DNA from: a bacterium
GTDB lineage: Bacteria; SM23-81; DAOVCL01
Length of the DNA: 26,241 nt
Direction: 5' to 3'
Assembly (NCBI GenBank): GCA_029932675.1
Contig: JAOZPP010000040.1
Location: 1 to 26,241, forward strand
Shown: piece after piece, positions 1-8,310 of the stretch
Layout of the letters: each line of letters starts with the position of its first letter
Position numbering within the stretch: position 1 is the stretch's first letter
Translations under genes and position numbers: made by a program
Notes under the pieces: model-generated
Told to the model about the DNA's origin: nothing
What the model saw: the letters and a program-made list of their open reading frames with translations, nothing else
The model's database searches: none

Positions 1-903
<903 letters not shown>

Positions 904-1022
904 GGTGCCTGTTCCCCCTATGCAGTTGTCGCTTGGATTTTGCCTGGTGTTCATTAGGAGAGACAACCTAATAAAAAGGGGTTCCACCCACAAACATTTG
1001 CCCCTGCCAGGCTTTTTTTCTT
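904..1022 (+). other. 23S-5S internal transcribed spacer with a three-way fold and U-tract
   Basis: The spacer holds nested inverted repeats. GCCTGG (942-947) can pair with CCAGGC (1007-1012), enclosing ATTAGG/CCTAAT (953-958/967-972) and AGGGG/CCCCT (977-981/1001-1005). Seven T residues follow at 1013-1019. Such folds usually serve rRNA processing. The U-tract also makes it look like a weak terminator, which may lower 5S and downstream transcription. No tRNA is present in the spacer. Confidence 0.5.
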
Positions 1023-1140
1023 GCCCGGTGGCTATGGCGGAGGGGAAACACCCGATCCCATTCCGAACTCGGAAGTTAAGCCCTCCAGCGCCGATGGTAC
1101 TGCTCGGGGGACCGAGTGGGAGAGTAGGTCGCTGCCGGGC
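1023..1140 (+). rRNA. 5S ribosomal RNA
   Basis: About 118 nt with the conserved 5S core CCCGATCCCATTCCGAACTC followed by GGAAGTTAAG, and terminal helix GCCCGG/CCGGGC closing the molecule. It lies 120 bp after the 23S in the same direction, as in a normal rRNA operon. A run of six T residues follows immediately at 1141-1146, so the terminal helix plus T-run could itself act as an intrinsic terminator. Confidence 0.97.
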
Positions 1141-1162
1141 TTTTTTGTTTGGAGGTAAACTG

Positions 1163-2185
1163 TTGCGCCCAAGAGTAAAGAGTTGGTCATTTTCTTCTCT
1201 TCTCATCTTTCTACTCCTCGTTGGCTGCGGGAAGAAGAATCCGGTGAAGAACGAATCCATCCCCCGGATTGCAAAGGCCTATATAACCAGAAACGACGAT
1301 AAGGTCTCGGTCATTGATCTGGAACAATTCAGAGAGATCAAGGATATTCCCGTGGGGAGGGCTTCTCAGAGGGTTGCCTTAACCCCTGACTACAACTATG
1401 CCTATGTAACCTGTCTTGAGGAAGATGGAGGTGGAGCAGTGTATAAGGTTAGGGTAAGGGATGACACGACTCTTGGTTCCATAAAATTAGGAGGGAGCCC
1501 AAACGGGATTGTCATCTCCTACGATGGAAAAAGGGCTTATGTAGCCAACACTGGTTCGAACTCTAAATCCATTTCTATCGTTAACCTCGGCTCGGATAAA
1601 GTAGAAAAAACGATGGAGTTAGGTGAGCCATCGCCTTCTATAGCCCTCACTCTTGATGACGCTAAGTTATTGGTTGCTCAACCTTCAGCTAACCTCCTCC
1701 TAGTTATAGACGCCAAAGATCTCAGCACGATTAGTCAAGTCAGCCTTTATCAACCTGGCGCCGTTACGGTCTCCTGTAATGGTGAGTATGTCTATGTGAC
1801 TTCTGCTGGGTCAAATTCTATTTCCAAGATCAACTTAAATTCTCTAACCGAAATTCACTCCTTTCAGGCGGGGGATCACCCCGATGGGGTGGCAGAGAAT
1901 CCTGTAAACGATGATCTTTTGATCTGTAACTGGTCAGGAAGACTAAACGAGGGAAACATCCTGATTTTGGATTCTACATTCGTTGTCCATGATACAATCA
2001 GTGTAGCCGGACTACCCACAGCTATGGCCTTCTCCGAGGATGGAGCCAATCTCTGGGTAATTTTCGGGGTGAGCGGTGGGGTCCATTCATTTCTATCCAT
2101 TGATCCAAATGATTACTTGACTAAGGACTCTCTTTTCTTCGAGTGTGGTTGGCCAATGGATATGGCTATAGTCCCCGGGGAGTAA
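1163..2185 (+). CDS. YVTN-type beta-propeller lipoprotein
   Basis: Predicted 340-residue lipoprotein. The start is a TTG at 1163, six bases after a GGAGGT Shine-Dalgarno at 1151-1156. The reading frame stays open much further upstream, but that part overlaps 5S and 23S rRNA. From TTG the protein begins with basic residues, a hydrophobic core and a lipobox ending LLVGC (Cys22), a classical lipoprotein signal. The rest shows repeated blade signatures of the YVTN/cytochrome-D1-like seven-bladed propeller: 'YITRNDDKVSVIDL', 'RAYVANTGSN..SISIVNL', 'EYVYVTSAGSNSISKINL', each followed by a 'P.G...S.DG' turn. Propellers of this kind usually mediate binding in the envelope; no catalytic residues are recognised. 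It starts 22 bp after the 5S gene, so it is probably transcribed by read-through from the rRNA operon. Confidence 0.88.
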   Translation: MRPRVKSWSFSSLLIFLLLVGCGKKNPVKNESIPRIAKAYITRNDDKVSVIDLEQFREIKDIPVGRASQRVALTPDYNYAYVTCLEEDGGGAVYKVRVRDDTTLGSIKLGGSPNGIVISYDGKRAYVANTGSNSKSISIVNLGSDKVEKTMELGEPSPSIALTLDDAKLLVAQPSANLLLVIDAKDLSTISQVSLYQPGAVTVSCNGEYVYVTSAGSNSISKINLNSLTEIHSFQAGDHPDGVAENPVNDDLLICNWSGRLNEGNILILDSTFVVHDTISVAGLPTAMAFSEDGANLWVIFGVSGGVHSFLSIDPNDYLTKDSLFFECGWPMDMAIVPGE

Positions 2186-2247
2186 GAGGGAGAGAGTAAA
2201 CCCAAGAGGCAAACAAAAGCCAAGCTTCGGCTGAAGTTCAGATTACC

Positions 2248-2274
2248 AAGGCCCTCCTCGGCAGGAGGGCCTTT
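2248..2274 (+). terminator. Intrinsic terminator after the propeller gene
   Basis: Perfect 11-bp stem AAGGCCCTCCT/AGGAGGGCCTT (2248-2258/2263-2273) with a CGGC tetraloop, followed by a short T-rich stretch (TTTGATTTA). It sits between convergent genes. The minus-strand side has no U-tract, so it probably works mainly for the plus strand, although the hairpin may also stop the long minus-strand operon ending at 2304. Confidence 0.75.
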
Positions 2275-2303
2275 GATTTATCTAACAGCCCACGATCCTT
2301 CCC

Positions 2304-4295
2304 TTACTCATACCTCAATGCCTCAACTGGGTCAAGTTTTGATGCCTTGTTGGCCGGATAGATACCGAAAAAGAGCCCCACGCTTATGGCAAAAAAGAAA
2401 GCTAAGAGTATAGAACTTAAGGTGACCACTGAGTGGCCGCCAGTGCCGAAGAGATGCCTTGGCCCAATGGTGCCCGCACCGACCATCATACTTCCTATTG
2501 TATTGGCAAAGCCAATGCCTAAAATTATCCCAATCATTCCCCCCGCAAAGGCAAGAACAGCCGATTCTATCAGAAACTGGAGCAATATATCCCGCCGTTT
2601 TGCCCCTACTGCCATTCTTACACCGATCTCCCGCGTCCGTTCAGTTACAGAGACAAGCATTATATTCATTATCCCGATTCCACCGACGATTAAGGAAATG
2701 GCCGCGATACCGGCCAGCATTTGCTTGAATGTCCCTGCCGATTTCTCTATGGTTTGACGAAACTCCTCCTGACTTCTTATCCTAAAGTCCACTACTCTAT
2801 TGTGCCTCTGAGTAAGAAGGGCTTCCACCTGTTTTTCAGCCAGATCAGTGGATTCCGCTGTTCTTGTCTGCACCAGGATCTCCTGCACCTTATCGTCTCC
2901 TGTAAACCTCTTTTGTGCGGTAATAATAGGGATAAAGATCTGATCATCAAAGTCTCGCCAGCCAAAGGCCCCTTTCTCCTTCATTACGCCGATAACGGTG
3001 AACCTCTCCCCTCTTATCTTGATCTCCTTACCGATGGGCTCTTCGTCTCCAAAGAGTTCACTCTTAACGGTTTTGCCAATCACGCAGACCTTGGCCCAGG
3101 AATCTAACTCCTCTTTACCGAAGAATCTCCCCTTCTCTACCCAGTGGTTCCTCACCGCCTGATAGGCCGGTAAGGTTCCAATTACTTGAGTATCCCACTC
3201 ATTGTCGCCATACTTAGCAGCCACCCAAGTTCTCACCTCTGGAGCTACATTCTCCACCTCGGAGCAGTGCTCTCCGATAGCAATTGCATCCTCTAAAGTT
3301 AGGCCCTTCGACCTCCCCCTCCATTCCAAGGCCTGCGTTTTGTTCTCCGGTCGCCTATAGAAGACCATAAGCACATTGGAGCCTAACTTCTCTATCTGCG
3401 ATGTAATCTGCCGCTTAGCCCCTTCCCCTACCCCTAACATTCCGATGACAGCAGCTACCCCAATGACTATGCCCAGGGTGGTGAGAAATAGACGCAGTTT
3501 GTTCGCTAAAAGGGCTTTGTATCCAGAAGAAAAGCCAGTGATGAAACTTCCCCTCAGGCTTTTTCTCCCCTTGGTCCTAATCGGAAAGCTCGGTTTAACC
3601 TCTGCGGGTTTCTCGGTAGTTTCGTCTCTCTCAATCCGCCCATCTCTTATCCTGATTATCCTCTTCCCATAGGAGGCAATTTCAGGGTCATGTGTAACTA
3701 CAATAATTGTTTTCCCTTGCTTATGGAGCATATCGAATACCGACATAACCTCCTGGCCTGATTGTGAATCCAAGTTCCCTGTGGGTTCATCAGCAAGTAT
3801 TATCGACGGGCTGTTTACCAGCGCCCTGGCAATAGCTACCCTCTGTTGCTCACCCCCGGAAAGTTCATTGGGATAGTGATGTGCACGCCCCTTGAGCCCC
3901 ACGGTTTCTAAGGCCTCAAGGGCTCTTCTCCTCCGCTCCTTCTCATTTATACCAGCATAAAGCAAGGGAAGTTCCACATTACTAAGCGCAGATGCCCTGG
4001 GCAGGAGGTTAAAGGTTTGAAAGACAAATCCGATTTCCTCATTTCTGATCTCAGAGAGGACGCCGTCACTGAGCTCATTGGTGGCTTGTCCATTCAAATA
4101 GTAGGATCCAGACGTGGGTTTGGAAAGACACCCCAATATGTCCATCAGGGTCGTCTTACCTGAGCCAGAGGGGCCCATAATGGAGACAAACTCCCCCCGT
4201 TCAATCTCCAATGAGACCCCTCTGAGGGCCCAGACTACGACTTTACCCTCCCCGTAAACCTTGGTTAGTTGATCTGCCTTTATCAGCATAGTCAT
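2304..4295 (-). CDS. MacB-like ABC exporter: ATPase fused to FtsX/MacB permease
   Basis: 663 residues, the usual length of MacB. The N-terminal ATPase domain (about 4-225) has Walker A GPSGSGKTT (41-49), Q-loop Gln93, signature LSGGEQQR (145-152), Walker B IILADEP (165-171) and His202. A first membrane helix lies at about 269-289, then a periplasmic domain (about 290-530), then three C-terminal helices between about 533 and 652 with the family motif IMNIMLVSVTERTREIG...AVGAKR. Proteins of this family are mechanotransmitting ABC pumps that work from the periplasm through a MacA adaptor and a TolC channel, exporting macrolides, peptides or siderophores. The adaptor gene lies 14 bp upstream and a TolC gene before that, so a complete tripartite pump is encoded. 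A second in-frame ATG two codons in could be the start. The substrate cannot be read from sequence. Confidence 0.93.
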   Translation of the reverse strand: MTMLIKADQLTKVYGEGKVVVWALRGVSLEIERGEFVSIMGPSGSGKTTLMDILGCLSKPTSGSYYLNGQATNELSDGVLSEIRNEEIGFVFQTFNLLPRASALSNVELPLLYAGINEKERRRRALEALETVGLKGRAHHYPNELSGGEQQRVAIARALVNSPSIILADEPTGNLDSQSGQEVMSVFDMLHKQGKTIIVVTHDPEIASYGKRIIRIRDGRIERDETTEKPAEVKPSFPIRTKGRKSLRGSFITGFSSGYKALLANKLRLFLTTLGIVIGVAAVIGMLGVGEGAKRQITSQIEKLGSNVLMVFYRRPENKTQALEWRGRSKGLTLEDAIAIGEHCSEVENVAPEVRTWVAAKYGDNEWDTQVIGTLPAYQAVRNHWVEKGRFFGKEELDSWAKVCVIGKTVKSELFGDEEPIGKEIKIRGERFTVIGVMKEKGAFGWRDFDDQIFIPIITAQKRFTGDDKVQEILVQTRTAESTDLAEKQVEALLTQRHNRVVDFRIRSQEEFRQTIEKSAGTFKQMLAGIAAISLIVGGIGIMNIMLVSVTERTREIGVRMAVGAKRRDILLQFLIESAVLAFAGGMIGIILGIGFANTIGSMMVGAGTIGPRHLFGTGGHSVVTLSSILLAFFFAISVGLFFGIYPANKASKLDPVEALRYE

Positions 4296-4309
4296 AACAA
4301 GCTACACCC

Positions 4310-5728
4310 CTATCTCGGCGGTGGAGGTCCCCCCAGGTGTTTAAACCCATCCGAGCTTTGAGGCTGTAGTCCAGGAGCAGAGACCACCACTTTGTCCCCC
4401 TCCTTTAATCCTTCCTTTATCTCCACCTTTATATCATCTTCAAGTCCAGTTATTACCGGTTGAAGAACGGTTTCCCCTCCCTTTATCAGCATTACCAGCG
4501 TGTGTCCTCCTCTCTTAATAATCGCTTCCTTAGGAAGACAGAGCACATTTTTCGCCTGTCCAACGATAATATCTAAATCCGCTGTCATACCAGGTTTGAT
4601 CAATCGTAACTCCTCTGATCCTCCTTCCTTAAACTGGCTAACCGGTTTTTGTGGAGGTGGTGGCTCAGCGGGGGTGACCCCGAATTCCTTTAGCCTTCTT
4701 TGCATAAGCTTTCGGATCTCCAACCTGCTTGCACCTTGCTGGCGGAGGTTTTGGATCTCCTGCCGAACAAGGGAGCGCTGCTTCTCAGACAATTGAGCAA
4801 AGAGTCGCTCCCTTGGTAGTTTCCTCTCTGGAGCAGCCTCCTGGCCTCGTTGAGGAGCAGAACTTAAGATTTCTACCTCAACCGGATATACCACGATGTT
4901 TTGTTTAACTGTTCCTGCAGGCGCTATTTTCTTTACCCTTCCATAATAAACTTTTCCCTTCAGGGCATCAAACCCAATTTGTACTGGCTGTCCCACCTTG
5001 ACCTTGCCGATGTCAACCTCGTTTATATCGACCTTGACGATCATCTTGCTCAAATCGGCTATAGCCATAATAGTTGTCCCGCCGCCACCAAAGGCTTGAG
5101 TTCCCGAGGTGATCATCTCGCCTTCCTCCACATTGAGGTTGATCACTACGCCGGAGATGGGTGATCTGACGATTATGTTATCCAGAGTCTTCGAGGCCAA
5201 GTCCTCTGTCTTGATTGATTCAGTTTCCCCTAAGAGTAACCATAGTTGCTTTTCGGCCAGTTCGACCTGTATCTTATTGCTATTGTATGATTTTTCCGCA
5301 TCTTCGACCTCTTTCTGAGCGATAAAACCCTTTTTATAGAGCTCTCTCTTTCGTCGCAGGTTCCTCTCCGCCTCTTCCAGGTTGAGTTTTGCGCTTTTTA
5401 GGGATGCCTTAGCCTGAGCCACCTGACGGGCTTGGGAGGATTCCTGCTGGACTAAAGCCAGTTTATCTCCCCTCTCCACGCTATCCCCTTCCTCCACAAA
5501 GAGCTCCTTCACTTCGCCAGCCAGTTCAGACTTTATCTTTACTGTCGTAACCGGCTCCACCGCGCCGCTTTCAGTCACCTTAACGATTATATCCTCCCTC
5601 TTCACCAAGGTGGTCCTGAACTGTTGTTCCCGGCGGTTTTCGTTTTTTAGGGTAGTGGTATAAACGATGAATATCCCTATTATTGTGATTGCTACGCTAC
5701 CAAAGATAAAAAAATACTTCGTTTTCAT
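4310..5728 (-). CDS. MacA/HlyD-like periplasmic adaptor with a Spy-like helical insertion
   Basis: 472 residues from an ATG at 5728 preceded by AGGGGGT; an in-frame ATG at 5785 lacks this and would put extra residues before the signal anchor. Order: N-terminal membrane anchor (about 5-25), first lipoyl half (about 62-95), alpha-helical hairpin (about 98-168), second lipoyl half with 'VRSPISGVV' (187-195), beta-barrel (about 228-290), membrane-proximal domain with 'LIKPGMTADLDI' (376-387) and a C-terminal 'GLKEGDKVVVSAPGL'. Adaptors of this type link an inner-membrane pump to TolC. Unusual is an insertion of about 85 residues (about 289-373) interrupting the barrel. It contains LSEKQRSLV...RQQGAS..EI...LKEFGVTPAE, which matches the repeats of the secreted protein encoded at 8311-9246. 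The tail is proline-rich. Confidence 0.92.
   Translation of the reverse strand: MKTKYFFIFGSVAITIIGIFIVYTTTLKNENRREQQFRTTLVKREDIIVKVTESGAVEPVTTVKIKSELAGEVKELFVEEGDSVERGDKLALVQQESSQARQVAQAKASLKSAKLNLEEAERNLRRKRELYKKGFIAQKEVEDAEKSYNSNKIQVELAEKQLWLLLGETESIKTEDLASKTLDNIIVRSPISGVVINLNVEEGEMITSGTQAFGGGGTTIMAIADLSKMIVKVDINEVDIGKVKVGQPVQIGFDALKGKVYYGRVKKIAPAGTVKQNIVVYPVEVEILSSAPQRGQEAAPERKLPRERLFAQLSEKQRSLVRQEIQNLRQQGASRLEIRKLMQRRLKEFGVTPAEPPPPQKPVSQFKEGGSEELRLIKPGMTADLDIIVGQAKNVLCLPKEAIIKRGGHTLVMLIKGGETVLQPVITGLEDDIKVEIKEGLKEGDKVVVSAPGLQPQSSDGFKHLGGPPPPR
4664..4792 (-). repeat. LTxxQ/QGAS-type repeat unit inside the MacA-like adaptor
   Basis: Codes for adaptor residues 313-355. The pattern is L[ST]xxQR, about 11 residues, [RG]xQGASxxEI, about 8 residues, LKxxGxxxPE. 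The same spacing and conserved residues occur three times in the protein encoded at 8311-9246. It lies between beta-barrel strands where other MacA proteins have a short turn, flanked by charged and proline-rich linkers (about 291-308 and 356-366). This is seen directly from the two translations; its function is inferred. Confidence 0.75.
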
Positions 5729-5903
5729 CAATACCCCCTGGTCATCCTGATCTTGGCGTACCACCAGTACAAGTCTCTCTGGCATCCAAGTTAATACAGG
5801 TCAGTAGACTATTGTGCTCGTAAGGTTCCTGCCCCCATAAAACTCCCTTGGAGAGCCATATCTGCTTGCTGGAACAGAGCCTCTGAAAACTATAATTCGG
5901 TTG
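5729..5903. other. Intergenic gap between tolC-like and macA-like genes
   Basis: 175 bp without a convincing gene. On the minus strand it contains TTGACA, but no -10 box at suitable spacing. The only clear signal is the Shine-Dalgarno AGGGGGT directly before the adaptor start at 5728. I see no terminator, so the pump genes may still be cotranscribed. Confidence 0.4.
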
Positions 5904-7325
5904 TCAAAATAGACTACCAATAGTCTTCTTCAAAATGACTTTTGCTAAATGATAATCATAAATTGCACTCATATAATTTACCTTGCTGTTTGTGAGAGCA
6001 ACTTCAGCGTCGATGACTTCAGTTATGGGAGCAACTCCTGTTTTGTATCTCCCTAAAGCGGCATTATAGCTTTCTTCCGCGCTCTCCACCACTTTCTTCG
6101 TTAATTCCACCTTTTTTAGTGCGGTAACCAAGTTGAGATGCGCTGATTTAATCTCCAACTTTATTTCCTTCTCTAACTCCTCCAAGTTAAGTTTGGCCTC
6201 ATTTATATTTATCTCAGCTTCTTGAATCGCTCGGCACCTTATGCCACCGTCAAATATAGGAAAATTCAATGCGAGACCTACTCTCCAATCAGTGTTTTTA
6301 TCCCAATTACCTCGATTAACTGGAACTCCACCGAACACAAACTTATCGGCATATACATTGTAACTACCAGTGAGGGAAAGGCTCGGCCACCTCTCTATCT
6401 GGACAAGTTTTAAGTTGTTCTCCATTATGGTTAGGGTAAGCCTCTTTTGGGCAAGTTCTGGACGGTGGCTTAAGGCTTGGCTCAAACAACTATCGAGCCT
6501 TGGTGGCTTCTCCTGGACAAACCTAACAGGTTTAATCTTCAACGGAAAGTCTAAACTTAAACCCATTGCATCGTTCAACTCGGCCCTGGCCAATTCCAAA
6601 TTACCCTTAGCTTGCAAGGAGTCCACCTGAGCAGAAGCAACATCTGCCTCTGCCTTCAAAATATCAGCCCTGGGTACAATTCCTAACCCATATTTGGTCT
6701 GGGCAAAATCCAGATGTGTTCTTTTCTGGCTTAAACTATGTAGTTTAACCCTCCAAATCTCCTCTGCTTTAAGCAAATTATAATATTTCCTGGTTACATC
6801 AAGGACTAAAGAGGCCTGCGTAAGACGATACCCTTCTTGTGCTACGGACAAGGAGGCCTTCGAGTTTGATACATTAATGAGCTTTCTGCCACCGGCAAAG
6901 GGGGACATAGATGCAGAAAGTGTGAGGTTATAATGCTTCTCGTTCCATTCAAGCTCATCGTATATATTGTTCAGGGTATATCCTCCGGAGAGGTAAACTT
7001 CGGGCAAGAAGCCTGCTCTGGCATCTTTTAGGTTTATCTTGGCCTTGCTTATCTCCCCCTTGGTGATGGCTACCCTATGGGAGTTCCTCAGGGCTATAGC
7101 AATGCATTGGTTCAGGGTTAATGAATCATTAGATAGAGGTTTCAAGGTTTGCCCCTTAGGTTCCTCCGGATTGGTAAATGCCGTGGTCGGTAGCCCAATT
7201 GTTAGGCAAGCCATTAAGAGACCAACCTTCATAATGTGCTGGATGTACTGCCCAGCTTTCCTCGCTGTTGTTCTGGGTTGAACCTTCCGCAACTGGAATG
7301 CAGGAGCATTTTTAGGAGTAATCAT
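5904..7325 (-). CDS. TolC-family outer-membrane efflux channel
   Basis: 473 residues, normal for the outer-membrane efflux protein family. The start at 7325 has GGAGG six bases upstream and gives a long basic n-region before a signal-peptide core at about 33-50 (MKVGLLMACLTIGLP). A shorter start at 7232 would give a neater signal peptide but lacks a Shine-Dalgarno. The mature part opens with the typical 'LTLNQCIAIALRNSH' motif and shows two structural repeats (about 68-270 and 280-470), with long amphipathic helices such as 'ILKAEADVASAQVDSL' and the family ending 'RYKTGVAPITEVIDAEVALTNSK'. Such trimers form the outer-membrane exit duct. It precedes the adaptor and permease genes on the same strand. 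Confidence 0.92.
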   Translation of the reverse strand: MITPKNAPAFQLRKVQPRTTARKAGQYIQHIMKVGLLMACLTIGLPTTAFTNPEEPKGQTLKPLSNDSLTLNQCIAIALRNSHRVAITKGEISKAKINLKDARAGFLPEVYLSGGYTLNNIYDELEWNEKHYNLTLSASMSPFAGGRKLINVSNSKASLSVAQEGYRLTQASLVLDVTRKYYNLLKAEEIWRVKLHSLSQKRTHLDFAQTKYGLGIVPRADILKAEADVASAQVDSLQAKGNLELARAELNDAMGLSLDFPLKIKPVRFVQEKPPRLDSCLSQALSHRPELAQKRLTLTIMENNLKLVQIERWPSLSLTGSYNVYADKFVFGGVPVNRGNWDKNTDWRVGLALNFPIFDGGIRCRAIQEAEININEAKLNLEELEKEIKLEIKSAHLNLVTALKKVELTKKVVESAEESYNAALGRYKTGVAPITEVIDAEVALTNSKVNYMSAIYDYHLAKVILKKTIGSLF

Positions 7326-7385
7326 CCTCGGCCTCCGTAGAGTTACGCTTTCAGATTCTGCCAGGAAAACCCAAGCATTGCTGTT

Positions 7386-8228
7386 TTACTTGCCGGTTGG
7401 AGGCAGGGACAGCACGGTTTTCACCCAGATCTCTTGCTTTCCAGGTGGCTGAGAGCCAGGTCTATCCCCATGTCCACCCCAACCGCCCATCACACCTTTG
7501 CCTCCCCCGGGTGGCCTACCACCCATTTCCTCCCTCATGCGTTGACGGTCCTCTCTACCCATACCACCCCACTCCAATCCAAGGGAAATGGTCTGTCCCG
7601 GTTGCGTTCCAATACCATAATGGCTAATATCCCCTTTCTGCAGTGGGATGCGGAACTCATAGGTGTAGACCCCCTGAAGCACCCCAAAGCCTGCAGCCAA
7701 TCCGCTGGAACCATTGGCCGGGATGGTTGTCTCCACATTTCCTTCCTTGTTAATGACGCTAATTCTATTGGCCATCCTTGCCTCTCTTTGGAGGAAACGC
7801 TTCTTCTGTTCCGGGGTGAGGTTCTCCCAGAAGCCACCTCGGTTGCCCATTCCCGCCTGTTGCATTTCTGAAGGAGAAGGGCCACCGGTATAGCGGATGC
7901 CAAAATTCCTCTCCTTTCTGCCGGAATTATCCAACCAGATGGTTACCCCACCCATGCGAATAGCGCGCGCCCAGACTTGGTTATTGAAACGAAAGAGAAC
8001 ATAAAGGTCCTGGTTGTCATTGCACAAACCCAGTTGCACGCCGCTATCCTCAAGGTAATGTGCTGGTATACCTGTCCAATCCGTCATCTGACCATCAACT
8101 TGCATTGGATGGGCCGACCAGTGACTGGATATCTCCTGAGTCTTACAGCCGCCCAAAAGAGTTAAGCTGGCAACTATTAGAGAGAGGAGCGCTGTTGCAC
8201 TCAACCTTGTAAGATCCTTACAAGCCAT
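7386..8228 (-). CDS. Lipoprotein with carbohydrate-binding-like beta domain and LTPEQ segment
   Basis: 280 residues, start supported by GAGG eight bases upstream. A lipoprotein signal ends at Cys28 (LLGGC). Residues about 40-110 ('MQVDGQMTDWTGIP', then 'VQLGLCNDNQDLYVLFRF', then 'GVTIWLD') look like the beta-sandwich of CBM9/DOMON-like surface proteins, and the strand pattern resumes at about 165-220. Between these halves lies 'ENLTPEQKKRFLQREARM' (135-152), which recalls the LTxxQ motif of its neighbours. The C-terminal third is rich in Gly, Met, His and Arg (about 222-260), perhaps disordered or metal-binding. No ligand can be assigned. It lies 60 bp upstream of the tolC-like gene in the same block, suggesting a role in the same envelope response. 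Confidence 0.8.
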   Translation of the reverse strand: MACKDLTRLSATALLSLIVASLTLLGGCKTQEISSHWSAHPMQVDGQMTDWTGIPAHYLEDSGVQLGLCNDNQDLYVLFRFNNQVWARAIRMGGVTIWLDNSGRKERNFGIRYTGGPSPSEMQQAGMGNRGGFWENLTPEQKKRFLQREARMANRISVINKEGNVETTIPANGSSGLAAGFGVLQGVYTYEFRIPLQKGDISHYGIGTQPGQTISLGLEWGGMGREDRQRMREEMGGRPPGGGKGVMGGWGGHGDRPGSQPPGKQEIWVKTVLSLPPTGK

Positions 8229-8310
8229 TTCTTCGCCTCGTCGGTAATTGGTTAAGAATGGGGGTGACCGGAACCCCCGATCACCCCTTCAACGGATAAT
8301 GCTTGCTTAT

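Noticed and set aside
5729-5785. Longer start for the MacA-like adaptor at 5785
   Set aside because: No Shine-Dalgarno, and it would put 19 polar residues before the membrane anchor; 5728 has AGGGGGT.
8260-8287. Terminator between the repeat protein and the lipoprotein genes
   Set aside because: GGGGTGA/TCACCCC can pair, but no T-run follows on the minus strand.
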